Assembly: GCA_013398175.1 (NCBI GenBank)
Contig: VZRZ01008264.1
Span: forward strand, 187,983 to 251,982
DNA length: 64,000 nt
Direction of reading: 5' to 3'
Source of the DNA: Climacteris rufus
Lineage: Eukaryota > Chordata > Aves > Passeriformes > Climacteridae
Shown: positions 11,456 to 21,350 of the stretch, one piece after another
Position numbering within the stretch: position 1 is the stretch's first letter
How the letters are laid out: every line of letters begins with the position of its first letter
The notes under the pieces: generated by a model
Told to the model about the DNA's origin: nothing
What the model saw: only the letters and a program-made list of their open reading frames with translations
Database searches by the model: none
Position numbers and translations under genes: made by a program

Positions 11456-12650
11456 AATCACAAATCAATTAGGTTGGAAAAGACCTCTGAGATCACCAGA
11501 TCCAACCTATGACTGAACCTATGACACCATCATGTCAACCAGACCATGGCACTGAGTGCCATGTCCAGTCTTTCCTTAAACACCTCCAGGGATGGTGACT
11601 CCATCACATCCCTGGGCAGCCCATTCCAATGCCCGATAACCCTTTCTGTGAACAAATTGCTCCTAATGTCCAAACTAAACCTCCCCTGGCACAGCATAAG
11701 ACTGTGTCCTTTTGTCCTGTTGCTGGTTGCCTGGGAGAAGACACCTACCTGCACTTGCCTACACCCTCCTTTCAGGCAGTTGTAAAGAATGATAAAGTTG
11801 GTCCTGAGTCTCCTCCTCTCCAGGCTAAACAACCGCAGCTCCCTCAGCTGCTCCTAATATGACTTGTGTTCCAAACCCTTCACCAGTCTTTTTGCCCATC
11901 TCTGGATACAGTCCAGCACCTCAGCATCCTTCCTAATTTGGGGGCCCAGAACTGGACACAGGACTCAAGGTGCGGCCTAACTAGGGCCAAGTACAGGGGA
12001 AGAATGACTTCTCTGGTCCTGCTGGCCACACTGCTCCTCGTACAAGCCAGGATGCCATTGGCCTTCTTGGCCACATACGCACTCTGCTGGCTCATGTTGA
12101 CTTTGCTATTGACCAGCATCCCCAGGTCCCTTTCTGTCTGGGCACTCTCCAGCCACTCTGACCCCAGCCTGTGCACTGCAGGGGATTGCTGTGGCCAAAG
12201 TGTAGGACCTGGCACTTGGTCTTGTTAAACCTTGTTGGATTTGGCCCATCCAGCCTGTCCAGGTCCCTCTGCAAAGCCCTTGTACCCTTCAACAGATTGA
12301 CACTTGCACCCAACTCTGTGTCATCTGCAAATTTGCTGATATTAGAATTGATCCCCTCATCCAGATTGTCAGTAAAGATATTAAACAGGACTGGGCCCAC
12401 CACCGATCCCAAGGGGACACTGATAGTGACTGGCCACCAACTGGGTGTAACACCATTCACCACCACTCTCTGGGCTCAGCCAGTCATTTCTTAACCCAGA
12501 AAAGAGTGAACCTGTCCAAGCCATGGGCTGCCAGCTTTTCCAGGAGGATGCTGTGGGAGATAGTGTTGAAGGCTTTGCTAAAGTCCAGGTAGACAACATC
12601 CACAGCCTTCTCCACATCAATCAGGCAGGTCGCCTGACCATAAAAGAAGA
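11456..12650 (-). mobile_element. CR1 LINE, 3' 1.2 kb with broken reverse transcriptase ORF
   Basis: Reading the minus strand from 12650 down, the frames give the CR1 reverse transcriptase palm text YLDFSKAFNTISHS (about 12600-12550). Further along comes the catalytic motif FADDT (about 12330). Next is the C-terminal CR1 block with ERDLG, then REVILPLY and ALVRPHLE (about 12130-11970). Last is GLPRDVMESPSLEVFKERLD (about 11610-11550) and a 3' end matching the usual CR1 terminus near 11456-11510. The coding text hops among frames, so it is a pseudogene by frameshifts and stops. The 5' side is not worn away gradually: it is cut at 12650, where an LTR starts. CR1 elements are non-LTR retrotransposons that move by target-primed reverse transcription and are usually 5'-truncated. 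Confidence 0.95.
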
Positions 12651-12944
12651 TGTATTGGTTTGATAGGGCCCGGTTTTTTAGTAGGGGGCGTGCGGGGGTG
12701 GGGAGGGGAATGCACAAAGATGCCTCCTATGAAAAGCTGCTTGAAGCTTCCACAGCTGTCCAGCAGAGCCAATTCTTGATAGCTCTGAAGATGGATGTGC
12801 TGCTAGCCGTGGCTGGGCCAATTGGAGATGGCGGTAATGCCTCTGTGACAACATATTTAAGAAGAAATCAAAACAAAATAGGTACGTTCAGTTGTAGTTT
12901 TAGCTAGATGAAGAAGAGGAGTGAGAACATTTAAGAGAAACAGC
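12651..12944 (+). mobile_element. LTR fragment, family A (U3/promoter part)
   Basis: Begins with TGTATTGGTTTG at the exact point where the CR1 stops. It carries TAATGCCTCTGTGA (12835-12848) followed by a TATTTAAG promoter box (12854-12861) and then GGAGTGAGAA. The same order, reverse complemented, occurs in the 15402-16285 LTR (shared 14-mer at 16233-16246), which shows common family membership inside this window. The remaining downstream part of the LTR is missing, because sequence of another LTR takes over at 12945. The general plan matches a bird ERV LTR with class III-like features. I do not assign a Repbase name. Confidence 0.85.
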
Positions 12945-13197
12945 AAAGGGAGATGAGACCAGGAAACACCCAATGGGGAATGGCATAGTTCAAAGTGGAG
13001 AAGAGCTTTCCAGGGCATAGCCATATATGGCATCTGAGATATGGGTACAGGTAACACAAAGGCAATATGGGATTTTACCACAGCTCAGGCAGACAGTTCA
13101 GATATTGGAGGATGAGGGCTGATGGCTTTGCCATGGCTTTCTTCCCACCAAAACCTGAAGCTCAAAAGCAGCAGCTTCTGCCAAGCATGCTGCTACA
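12945..13197 (-). mobile_element. LTR fragment, family B (5' part, truncated)
   Basis: This segment is a clear copy of 29433-29690. Both contain AAAGGGAGATG, GGAAACACCCAATGGGGAA, GAGAAGAGCTTTCCAGG and AAAACCTGAAGCTCAAAAGC in the same order, and both end at GCTGCTACA or a near match. Orientation is minus, so the LTR's TG terminus is at 13197. Only the first half (U3) is present. The part corresponding to 29227-29432, with its polyadenylation signal, is absent. Confidence 0.9.
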
Positions 13198-15401
13198 ATT
13201 AGGGAAGTGATACAATATGTATTTGTAGTCTCCAAAGTAAATACATGGATAAACAGGTGTTTTGGTTTCTTAGTTCCCTAATGGATGCAAGCATTTGTAG
13301 GAGTCTAATGTTTCACCTTCATTTTCCACAGTAGCTCAAAAGAAATGTTGCAAACAGTGGAGACATTTTTGGGAGCGGTTTCTCTGCAGTAGGGACAAGA
13401 CAATGTTCAAATCTTGATTTAGAGACTCAAAAATTGGCTACCGATTTGAGGCTTGTGATCAGATTTTGCATATTTCAAAGGCAAAAATAAATGCAAGAAT
13501 TTGGGTTTAAGTTTGGCATTTTGTGCCAAGGCCTGCTCAGAGGTGGAAGGGAATGGGCTTCTGCATAGATGATTTCATTGCTTACAATGATAATATAGCT
13601 ATCAAATAACCTTTCATGCTTCCCTTCATCTTTCCTCTGTCCTCATTTTTCCCTTAGTTCTCTTTCACTTTTAAAACGTTGTGATAGACAATTGTTTTTT
13701 TTTTTCAAAATTTCCATAGAGCTCAATATGTAAACACATTTATATGCAAATCAGTTATATAAAAATGCTGTGTGTTATCTACAAGACCTATCAGAAATGA
13801 AGCATTTATGCCTCAGCAGGTAATACTCAGTCAAATATTCCAGCGATTTTTGTATTGTGTCTGAAGTGAATTATGAAGAATTGTTGATGGTGAGAAATGA
13901 CCTTTAAGCCCATTAAGTATATTAAAGGTTGATTGTTGCACAGCCTTCCAGGATGGTTACTAATTGCTTCCAAAGCAACCCCAGCTCTTGTGATTTTGTT
14001 TTTTATTATTTTTAATCTTTTCATTTATGAGTTCCTCATTCTTTGATGAAAAATTCTGTTCCCTTTTTCAATTAACATTCTTTTTTCATGTTCCGTGTTT
14101 CTGCTTTAGACCCATCATCCACACGATGATTAAAGATGATGCATTATCAACATTAACTTATCATAGACCATTTAGCACTCAAGACAGTTTTTTCCCTTTT
14201 TCTTGTATGCATTTTCCCCTTTCTTCTTCCTTTTTGTTAAATGCTATGAATACATGAATTTTCAGTGTGGCCTTATTTTTCTCTAAAAACAACCAAACAA
14301 AAATTTTAGTCTATCCCATTTTTTCTTTGAATGCTGCATTATCACCACTGACATTGAAAATACAGGAACAGAAAACAGCCTTAAAAAGATGTTATGCTTG
14401 GCTGGAAACAAGTCAATGTGCATTGTACGATAGGCATTCTACTTCATTTTTAAAGTAATGGTTTATTTCCTCATTTTTGCATGAAGTTTTAACTCTCAAA
14501 AAAAAAAAAAAAAAGTGGACATTCATGTCTGTCAAACTCAGTGTGATCTATGTGCTTAGAGATATTTTGTGGCCCTCTGGTGTAACCCCAGGTGGAGAAG
14601 GCACTCTGGATTTGGGTGAGCTGGAGGAGAAAGGGAAAGCATAAACTGTGGGTAATTGGTAAACTGTGATGGCACCATGAAGTGCTTCTCAGGACATACT
14701 AGAGGAAAGGTAAATCCAAGTCTTTTTCAGTGCTGATGGGAAAAACTATGCTGCCACCAGCCTGATACACCAGCATTTCCGTGGAAGGAAGGAGCAAGCT
14801 TTCTCTTCTTTCTTGCAAGCTGGGACGTGACTGGCACAAGAATCCCTCTCCTACTTTGAGTATTACCATATTCTGCTTGTATCCATGAAAAAAAACTGTG
14901 GGTGCTATTTGAGCAGGAAAGCATTGCTTAGCATAAATGAATTTATAATTCCTCCTTGCCTGTGCTTGGGGAAACATGACAGAAGACAGCCCTGAAACAG
15001 CTTATAAAAGCTAATTCAAAAAGAGTCACCAGTATAGCACACTACTAACTGAATTTCAGCTATGAAAACAAGGGAAAAACAATGGAATAAATATTTAAAG
15101 ACGCCTAAATGAAGAGGAAGAAGTATACTCCATGGGCCTTTAAAAGCATAAATGCCTACAATGTGCCCAGCAGAGAAAAAGAAATCTCCAAAACCACTTG
15201 ACATTAGAGCTGCAGGTTCTGAAAATCTCTGGAGATACTGTAAATTTTATCTGAACTCATAAATATCAATTTCAGTGCTGTTCCACTGGGAACCAGTAAC
15301 ACTGATTTGAGATCTATATGTTAGATCCTTGATTAAGGAAAAGATACACGGAAAAGAGAACTTTTATATGTGATTACAAGCCACTGTGTTTGCAGAACAG
15401 G
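13198..15401. other. AT-rich non-coding stretch
   Basis: No gene or mobile element recognised. It holds an A17 run at 14498-14514 and a CNE-like stretch at about 13730-14030 with an octamer-type ATGCAAAT (13744-13751). CR1 sequence does not resume to the right of the LTR pieces. Confidence 0.55.
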
Positions 15402-16285
15402 GGTAGTGAGTTGATCCTGGCTGGATGCCAGACACCCACCCAAGCTTCTCTATCACTCCCCTCCCCAGCAGGACAGGAGAGAGAAATTATAAAAAAGGGC
15501 TGTGATAAGATCAGGAGAGATCATTCATCAAATGCCATCATGGGCAAAACAGACTCGAATTAGAGATGTGGATTGAATTTATTCCCAACAAAATCATAGC
15601 TGGATAATGAGGAGTAAAATAAGAACCTTAAAAACCTTCCTTCCACTCCTCCCTCCCTCCTTCTCAGCTCCCCCTCCTCTTCCTCCAGTGGCACAGAAAG
15701 ATGGAATGGGGGTTACAGTCAGTTCTGCCACTGCTCCGGTAGAGGAATACTTCCCCTTCTACCATGTGGAGTCCCTCCCATGGGAGACAGTTCTCCACAA
15801 ACTACTCCAACGTGGGTCACTCTTTCATGGAGTGCAGGATGCTCCAGCGTGGGTCCCCCATGGGATCACAGGTCCTACCAGGAAACTTGCTCCAGTGTGA
15901 ATTCCCCTCTCCACAGGTCTGCAGGTACCTGCCAGGACCCTGCTCCATCATGGAGACCCTCCCACGGGGTCACAGCCTCCTCTCAGGCATCCACCTGCTC
16001 CATTGTGGGTCTCCTTCAGGGGTTGCAGGTGGATCTTTGCATCCCTGTTGACCACCACAGGCTTCACCATGGGCTGCAGAGGAATCTCAGCTCTGGCACC
16101 TGGAGCATCTCCTCCCCCTTCTTCTCCACTGATCTTGGTGTCTGCAGAGCTTCTCCTCTCACACATTCTCACTCCTTTCTTCTCTGGCAATTACATCTGC
16201 GACATCACTTCTTTTTCTTCTTGAATATGTTATCACAGAGGCATTACTGCCATTTCTGACCATTGCTCTCTAAAGCTTCCTGTGG
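15402..16285 (-). mobile_element. LTR, family A, nearly complete but 5'-truncated, with internal tandem array
   Basis: Minus-strand LTR of the same family as 12651-12944, sharing GGAGTGAGAA-type text and the 14-mer at 16233-16246. From 16285 downward it has the promoter-side segment, then a degenerate tandem array at about 15760-16080. Units of this array repeat GCTCCA...GTGGG and CACGGGGTCACAG-like motifs. An AATAAA signal on the minus strand (15578-15583) follows, and it ends near 15402 in a terminus typical of the family. The far 5' end is lost at a G10 run (16284-16293). Apparent open frames of up to 159 codons here are by-products of the repeat array. Confidence 0.88.
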
Positions 16286-16299
16286 GGGGGGGGCATGGA

Positions 16300-16598
16300 A
16301 AGGGAGACACTGATCTCTTCTCCTTGGAATCCAGTGACAGGACACATGGGAATGGTCCAAAGCGGTAGCAGAGGAGGTTTAGGCTGGACAATAGGAAGCA
16401 TTTCTTTACTGAGAGGGCGGTCAAACACCGGAACAGGCATCCTGGATCAGTGTACCAAGCTTAACAGTGTCTAGGAGGCATTTGGACAATGCCCTTAATA
16501 ACTGCCTTTCACTTCTGGTCAGCCTTGAATTGTTCAGGCAGTTGGACTTGTGATAGTTGTAGGTCCCTTCCCTGAAATATTCAGTTCTATTCTATTTA
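16300..16598 (+). mobile_element. CR1 LINE 3' end
   Basis: Plus-strand CR1 tail with GAGGTTTAGGCTGGACAATA, GAAGCATTTCTTTACTGAGA, GAGGCATTTGGACAATGCCC and GTAGGTCCCTTCC in the family's usual order. It ends in the TTCTATTCTATT repeat (16584-16597) that is typical of one CR1 subgroup in birds. There is no reverse transcriptase domain. The LTR at 15402-16285 stops within about 15 bases of its start, so one element may have landed in or next to the other. Confidence 0.88.
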
Positions 16599-17608
16599 TC
16601 CAGAAGGAATATAACAAGCTCTAAGAAACACCAGTTAAAAAAAAAAAACAGTTATGACTGAGGATGTATTTAAACTGAGGTATTTGCCATGGAATCCGAA
16701 ACAATAGGTCTATTTTGTTCTCAAAAGCTCTTGTGGGCCACTGCCAATTAAATTAGGATTCTTAATCTTGGTCCTTGTCCTGTACTGCATTTCTTACAGT
16801 CTTACTTTGGAATTTGGCTCAGTCTAATTTCAGTCTTCTTTTTTGTTCGCTTAAACAAAGGTTTTACCAGGGCCAGGATGTGATAACTAAGCAGTGTTGT
16901 AACAGGGCTTACTTGTTTTATTAAGAGTTGCAGTCAAAATGGCCAAGTGTTCTGAGAATCCTACAGTTTGGACACAATTATAAGAAGCTAAGTTTTCTGA
17001 AGTGCCTTTGGTTAAATTTCAGTGTTGGAAAAATAAGCCATCATATTCAGCTCTGTAACTAGGTATTTTGTACAGGGACACATAATTCTTCTAAAGCAAG
17101 AAAGCCCTGCAGTTTCATGGGGTACTTAGTTTCTATGCCTAGCTTCCCCCTAAAGCAACACTTCATCATAAAAATAGAGTTAATAGATATCCTACCAAAT
17201 CAACTTCCAACTAGTCAAAAAGAGGATCTAATTTCCTCATTGGAGTGAGAGCAAACTTGAAAGTTTTCTTCTACAGCATCTGTCATTATTCCTCTCTATA
17301 TTGTCACTCTCTAAAACAAAAACATTTAAAATAGACAAGTCTTTTGTAATATTTTCTAGATATATGTTTGGGCATAGTAGGTGTGAGTGCTTAAAAAGCA
17401 TGATTCATATAAAAATGGTGTTTCTTGTATGACGTCCAGCAACAACATAAGACTGAGATGAGAACAAAAATAACCACCTAAAGAAGCACTGCAGAGGGGT
17501 GTTAAAAGGAATATTTACCACCACTCAGGGAACTTCATCAAGACTAAAATAAGTCACAAATGGCTAAGGAACCCTCTAGTGAATTCTGTTTTTCACAAAC
17601 AGCACCTT
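16599..17608. other. AT-rich non-coding stretch
   Basis: No open frame of note, no recognised repeat. An A-run of about 12 bases lies near 16636. Confidence 0.6.
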
Positions 17609-18010
17609 TCAACGTACATCACCAGAGGCATATTTCTCTCTGAGAAATATGTCTGTCTGAGCATACTGCTTCCATGTGCCAACATTAAATTCCACATGCT
17701 GGCTTAGTTTTACATCCTCATTAAATTCTTTTGTAATACCTTCATGTCCTCCAAGTATCGACTTTAAAATCCTCCTGCTTTTGTCATCTATAAATTTTGA
17801 TGCACTACATATCAAATCAATTTCTAAATCACTAATATAAATGTTAAATAGAAAATAGCTCCAGGCAACCTCTTCTGTCAAATTCTGCCAGGAGAATCCT
17901 TGATCATTTATTATGATCCTTCGGGGGCCCACTTACTACTTATTATTAATCCATTTTCCCTGACCAGTCTTCATAACTCCCTCATGACTTTTCTTACTAG
18001 TTTCTTATGA
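17609..18010 (-). mobile_element. ancient, decayed CR1-type reverse transcriptase fragment
   Basis: The minus strand reads LFNIYISDLE followed by KFIDDKS, which matches the order of the CR1/L3 reverse transcriptase block (LFNIxINDLD then a FADDT catalytic motif). The catalytic text here is degraded to FIDDK. The DNA upstream on the minus strand (about 17900-17960) resembles the segment before that motif. Divergence is much higher than in the CR1 at 11456-12650, which suggests an old insertion. Borders are uncertain. Confidence 0.5.
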
Positions 18011-19585
18011 TCTATATTTGGAGAAGTGCTGCTAATATAAATGCAAATTCACTTCACACTGTTAACCTGTTAATCATAGCAGATAAAGATCACATTTTTC
18101 TCTGTGATATGTTTCCAGTTTCATGCTGACACCAGCTAACAACTCTTTGCCTTCAAATACTGTACTATGTTCCCTAAGTATGAAGATGTGATCCCAACTC
18201 AGACGATATTAAATATTGGCATCATATACTTTCTTAGCCTTTGCCAAAATGACAGAATTGGTCCTCTAGTTTTTGCTAACAGGATGATTTCTTGGAAGAT
18301 CAGAGACATCCCTCAGGCAGCACAAATAATTTATTTTCTATACCAAAGTGATTTCACCTTCCATGGTTCTCAGCTGCATCATACTTTCTCCCTTGCTACA
18401 TGCGCTGCTTACACCATCATGTTCCAGGAGACAGTAAGGATCAGCTAACTGTTCTCCCTCTCTCAACAACTGCAGAAATCAGGCATGTAAAGTGGGTGTT
18501 TAATTATCCTGCCATTATCCCATCACCACAAAATGATTGCTTTATTATTTTGACAGGAAATTGTAGTCCTTGCCTCTTACAAATACTCATTTATCTTACA
18601 TCTTCTGCTAGTTATGTTGGCTTTCAACATCTACAAAAGCACTGTATAGAGGGTGAAAACAATAGCCATATCAACTGCTTTGGAATATGCAGGAATTCTA
18701 ATGCCAGTTCTAAATTAATGCAGAATAAAGATTTTACTCATTAGTGAAGCAATGGCCATCACTCCTTAGCTAAGGTTAAGGTGCAGTTGCACAGCTATGG
18801 AGGTGTTTGGTGGGTTTGGAATTTTGCAGTGAGAAAAGGGAAGTGGGTGACAATTGGAACAGGTTGGCCCTACGAGATCTGCTGCTCTGGGTTTCCCTCA
18901 GGAACAGGTAAGCAGAGGTCAGTTACACTGTGCCAAGTGTTACATGGCCAGACAGCCCGGGCTGCAGCACTGTGCCAGCTCTGGGGAGAAGGGGAGAGAG
19001 GCTTTGTGCAGCTGCAAGAACGGGAGGTCTTTCCACGGACTGAAGAAAAGGTGTATTTCTTCCTTCAGGGGCATGGGAGATTTTTTTGAGGTTCAGATTG
19101 CTCGAGACTCAAGGGGCAGCTGACCAACAGTCTGACTCTTGGGGTGACATGGCCCCTGAAATAGGAAAGGCAATGGCAAAATGCACAGCCCTCCTCTGTC
19201 CAAATGTGATGAGGATGGGAAGAATTTTCTATAGTGTGTGAATGTACATATGTTCTACCCCCACTTCCTCTTCCTATATATAGTTATAGTACCTCCTTCT
19301 GGTACTGTAACATATGCCTATTTGAAGCATAGTGCAGCTGTTATTTTAAGAAGAAAAGCTGTTTAATTGGGTAATTAAACAGAATATTGTTTCTACCACT
19401 CATAGAAGCTTTTTTTAATATTTGAGGGAAATGAAGGCATCACAATACATGTAATCTCCAGCCAAACTTGTGCATACTTATTCTCTAGTGAGAAAAACTG
19501 GCTGATTTTTCAGGAACTTGTTGAAATTTCAAGAGTTAATTTTATTGATGTGCAGGAAGGAAGGCTGGGCATTTTGGCAGAAGCT
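18011..19585. other. non-coding stretch with a GC-richer island
   Basis: AT-rich except for 18780-19200, which is G-rich on the plus strand. It has overlapping open frames of about 90-100 codons with no recognisable domain. That block could be an unrecognised LTR or simply a local composition change. Confidence 0.45.
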
Positions 19586-21172
19586 ATGCTTGGCTAAGAA
19601 GGCAGAATCTTATTGAGCTAAAAGACAAAAAGGAAATATGCAAGAGGTAGAAGAAGGTACAGGAGAGAAAAAACCAAGAAAAATATTTCCTGGGTACTTA
19701 GGGATGAAACCAGGAAGGCCAGGGTCTGTCTGGAGCTCAGATGTGTAAGAGATATTTAGCACAATAATAAGGGAATTTACAGTCTGTTATTTGTAAAACA
19801 AAACACAGGAAAAAGTAGAGGTCCACTGGTGGATGGGGACAACAATGAACAGCGTGGAAAATATTGAAACACTCAGTGCCTACTTATACCAGAAATTAAA
19901 GCCTTCTTCCAGACCTCTGTTTTATCAGCAGAGTTTGAGAAAGGGGAGTGCAAAAAGTGGTGGAGGAACAATATGTTAGGGACTCCTTAGAGAAGCTGAA
20001 TTCATGATCTGTGAAGGTAATGGGATTTCCATAAGGATGCTGGCAGACATTGTGGATATGATGGTGACATTATTATCATCATCTGTGAAAAGGAGTGGCT
20101 AACAGGGCAGGTGTCTTAAGTGGAAAAAGGCTAACTCCATGATTGTTTCCAAAAAAGGCAAGGTGGAGGACTCGGGCTTCTATAGGCCAGTCAACATTCA
20201 TTCAGTCCCTGGAAAAATTGTGGAACACGTTCTCTTGAAATCCATTTCCAAGCTTGTGAAGAATGAGAAAGTAATTAGGAACAGTCAACACAGATTTATC
20301 AAGGGCAACTCTTGCTTAACCAACCCCGTGGCCTTCTGTAGAAAAATAATTGGCAATGTGGATAAGGAGAGAGTGGTGATTTTAATGAACATTGATTTCA
20401 CAGAGGCTTTTGATGCTGTATCTCACAGATTCCCACTTGAAAGATCAGGAGGTGTGAGCAGGACAAATGGGCTGCTAGAAACCTGTCTGAACTGGCAGGC
20501 AGGGAAGGTGGTCACCAGTGGCTTGATGTCTGGCTGGTGGAGGGTGATGAGCAGAGTAGTCTTGTAGTCTGTCCATCAACACTGGGGTTCACACTGTCCA
20601 TTGTCCTCAGCAATGACCTCAGGGGTGACACACAAACGGTTCTCAGCAAAGGCACAGATTAGGAGCAGTGACAAATGCAATGAATGTCAGAGTTCCAGCC
20701 TAGAGAGACCTTGTGAAATTTGAGAATTGGGCCGACAGATGCCGGGTGGAGCTTACCAAGAAGTACAAAGGCCTGTAAGCAGGACAGGAATTCCCAGTCT
20801 TTGGTACAGGTTGACACATGAAAGGCTGGCCACTGACTTGCTGAAAAGGGCATGAAATTCCTGGTGGAAAGGCCAGTAGAGTGGACCCCTGGGTAAATAT
20901 GAGCAAGAACATGCTCTCAGTGCAAATAAAGGAAACTGAGAATAAGTTTCATTAGGGGGGTTATGGTCTGCACTCTTAGGAAAAAGAGTGTACCTGTCCA
21001 CTCACTCATGCTGAATGCATGCACTTCTGCAATATTGGCTTCAGTTTTGGTTCCCCCATTTCAAAAGACTTAGTGTGGAAACTAGAAAGTGTAAAACAGT
21101 TGGTTTTCAAGATAGTCAGGGATCTAGGCCATGTGACCTACAGAAATAATTTCTGAGAATTTTGTATTACGC
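19586..21172 (+). mobile_element. CR1 LINE, old copy with disrupted reverse transcriptase ORF
   Basis: Plus-strand CR1 starts at about TTGAGCTAAAAGACAAAAAG (19614) in the region before the polymerase. It continues through an open stretch at 20139-20567 reading FYRPVNIHSVPGKIVEHVLL, then QHRFIKGNSCLTN and FTEAFDAVSHRF. These are the CR1 reverse transcriptase blocks corresponding to NYRPVSLTSVPGK, QHGFMKGKSCLTN and FSKAFDTVSH. After about 20570 the frame is lost and only decayed ORF2/3' text remains up to about 21172. The FADDT block is not recognisable, so the protein cannot be active. Confidence 0.85.
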
Positions 21173-21245
21173 AGAATCACAGAACGGTTTGGTTTGGAAG
21201 GAACCTCTGGAGATCAGCTAGGTCAATCCTCCTGTCCAAGATTTG
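21173..21245 (-). mobile_element. CR1 3'-end fragment, opposite strand
   Basis: CAGAATCACAGAACGGTTTGG followed by GGAAGGAACCTCTGGAGATCA is the reverse complement of a standard CR1 3' terminus. It is only about 70 bases long and lies inside the trailing part of a plus-strand CR1. Confidence 0.75.
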
Positions 21246-21284
21246 ACTAGACAAGGCTAGGACTTGCTGATATTGGGATATACC

Positions 21285-21350
21285 CACTGGTTTGAGTGGG
21301 AGGTTGGACTAGGACACCTCTAGAGACACCTTTCAACCAACAGTTCCATG
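21285..21350 (+). mobile_element. CR1 3'-end fragment, plus strand
   Basis: GGAGGTTGGACTAGGACACC then CTCTAGAGACACCTTTCAACC matches the last part of CR1 on the plus strand. It is plausibly the displaced 3' end of the 19586-21172 copy, split by the minus-strand fragment. Confidence 0.65.

Noticed and set aside
11546..12907. Plus-strand open frames of 77-120 codons
   Set aside because: Shadows of the minus-strand CR1 reverse transcriptase and the adjoining LTR.
15607..16259. Several long plus-strand open frames (up to 159 codons)
   Set aside because: They lie in a minus-strand LTR whose internal tandem array keeps several frames open.
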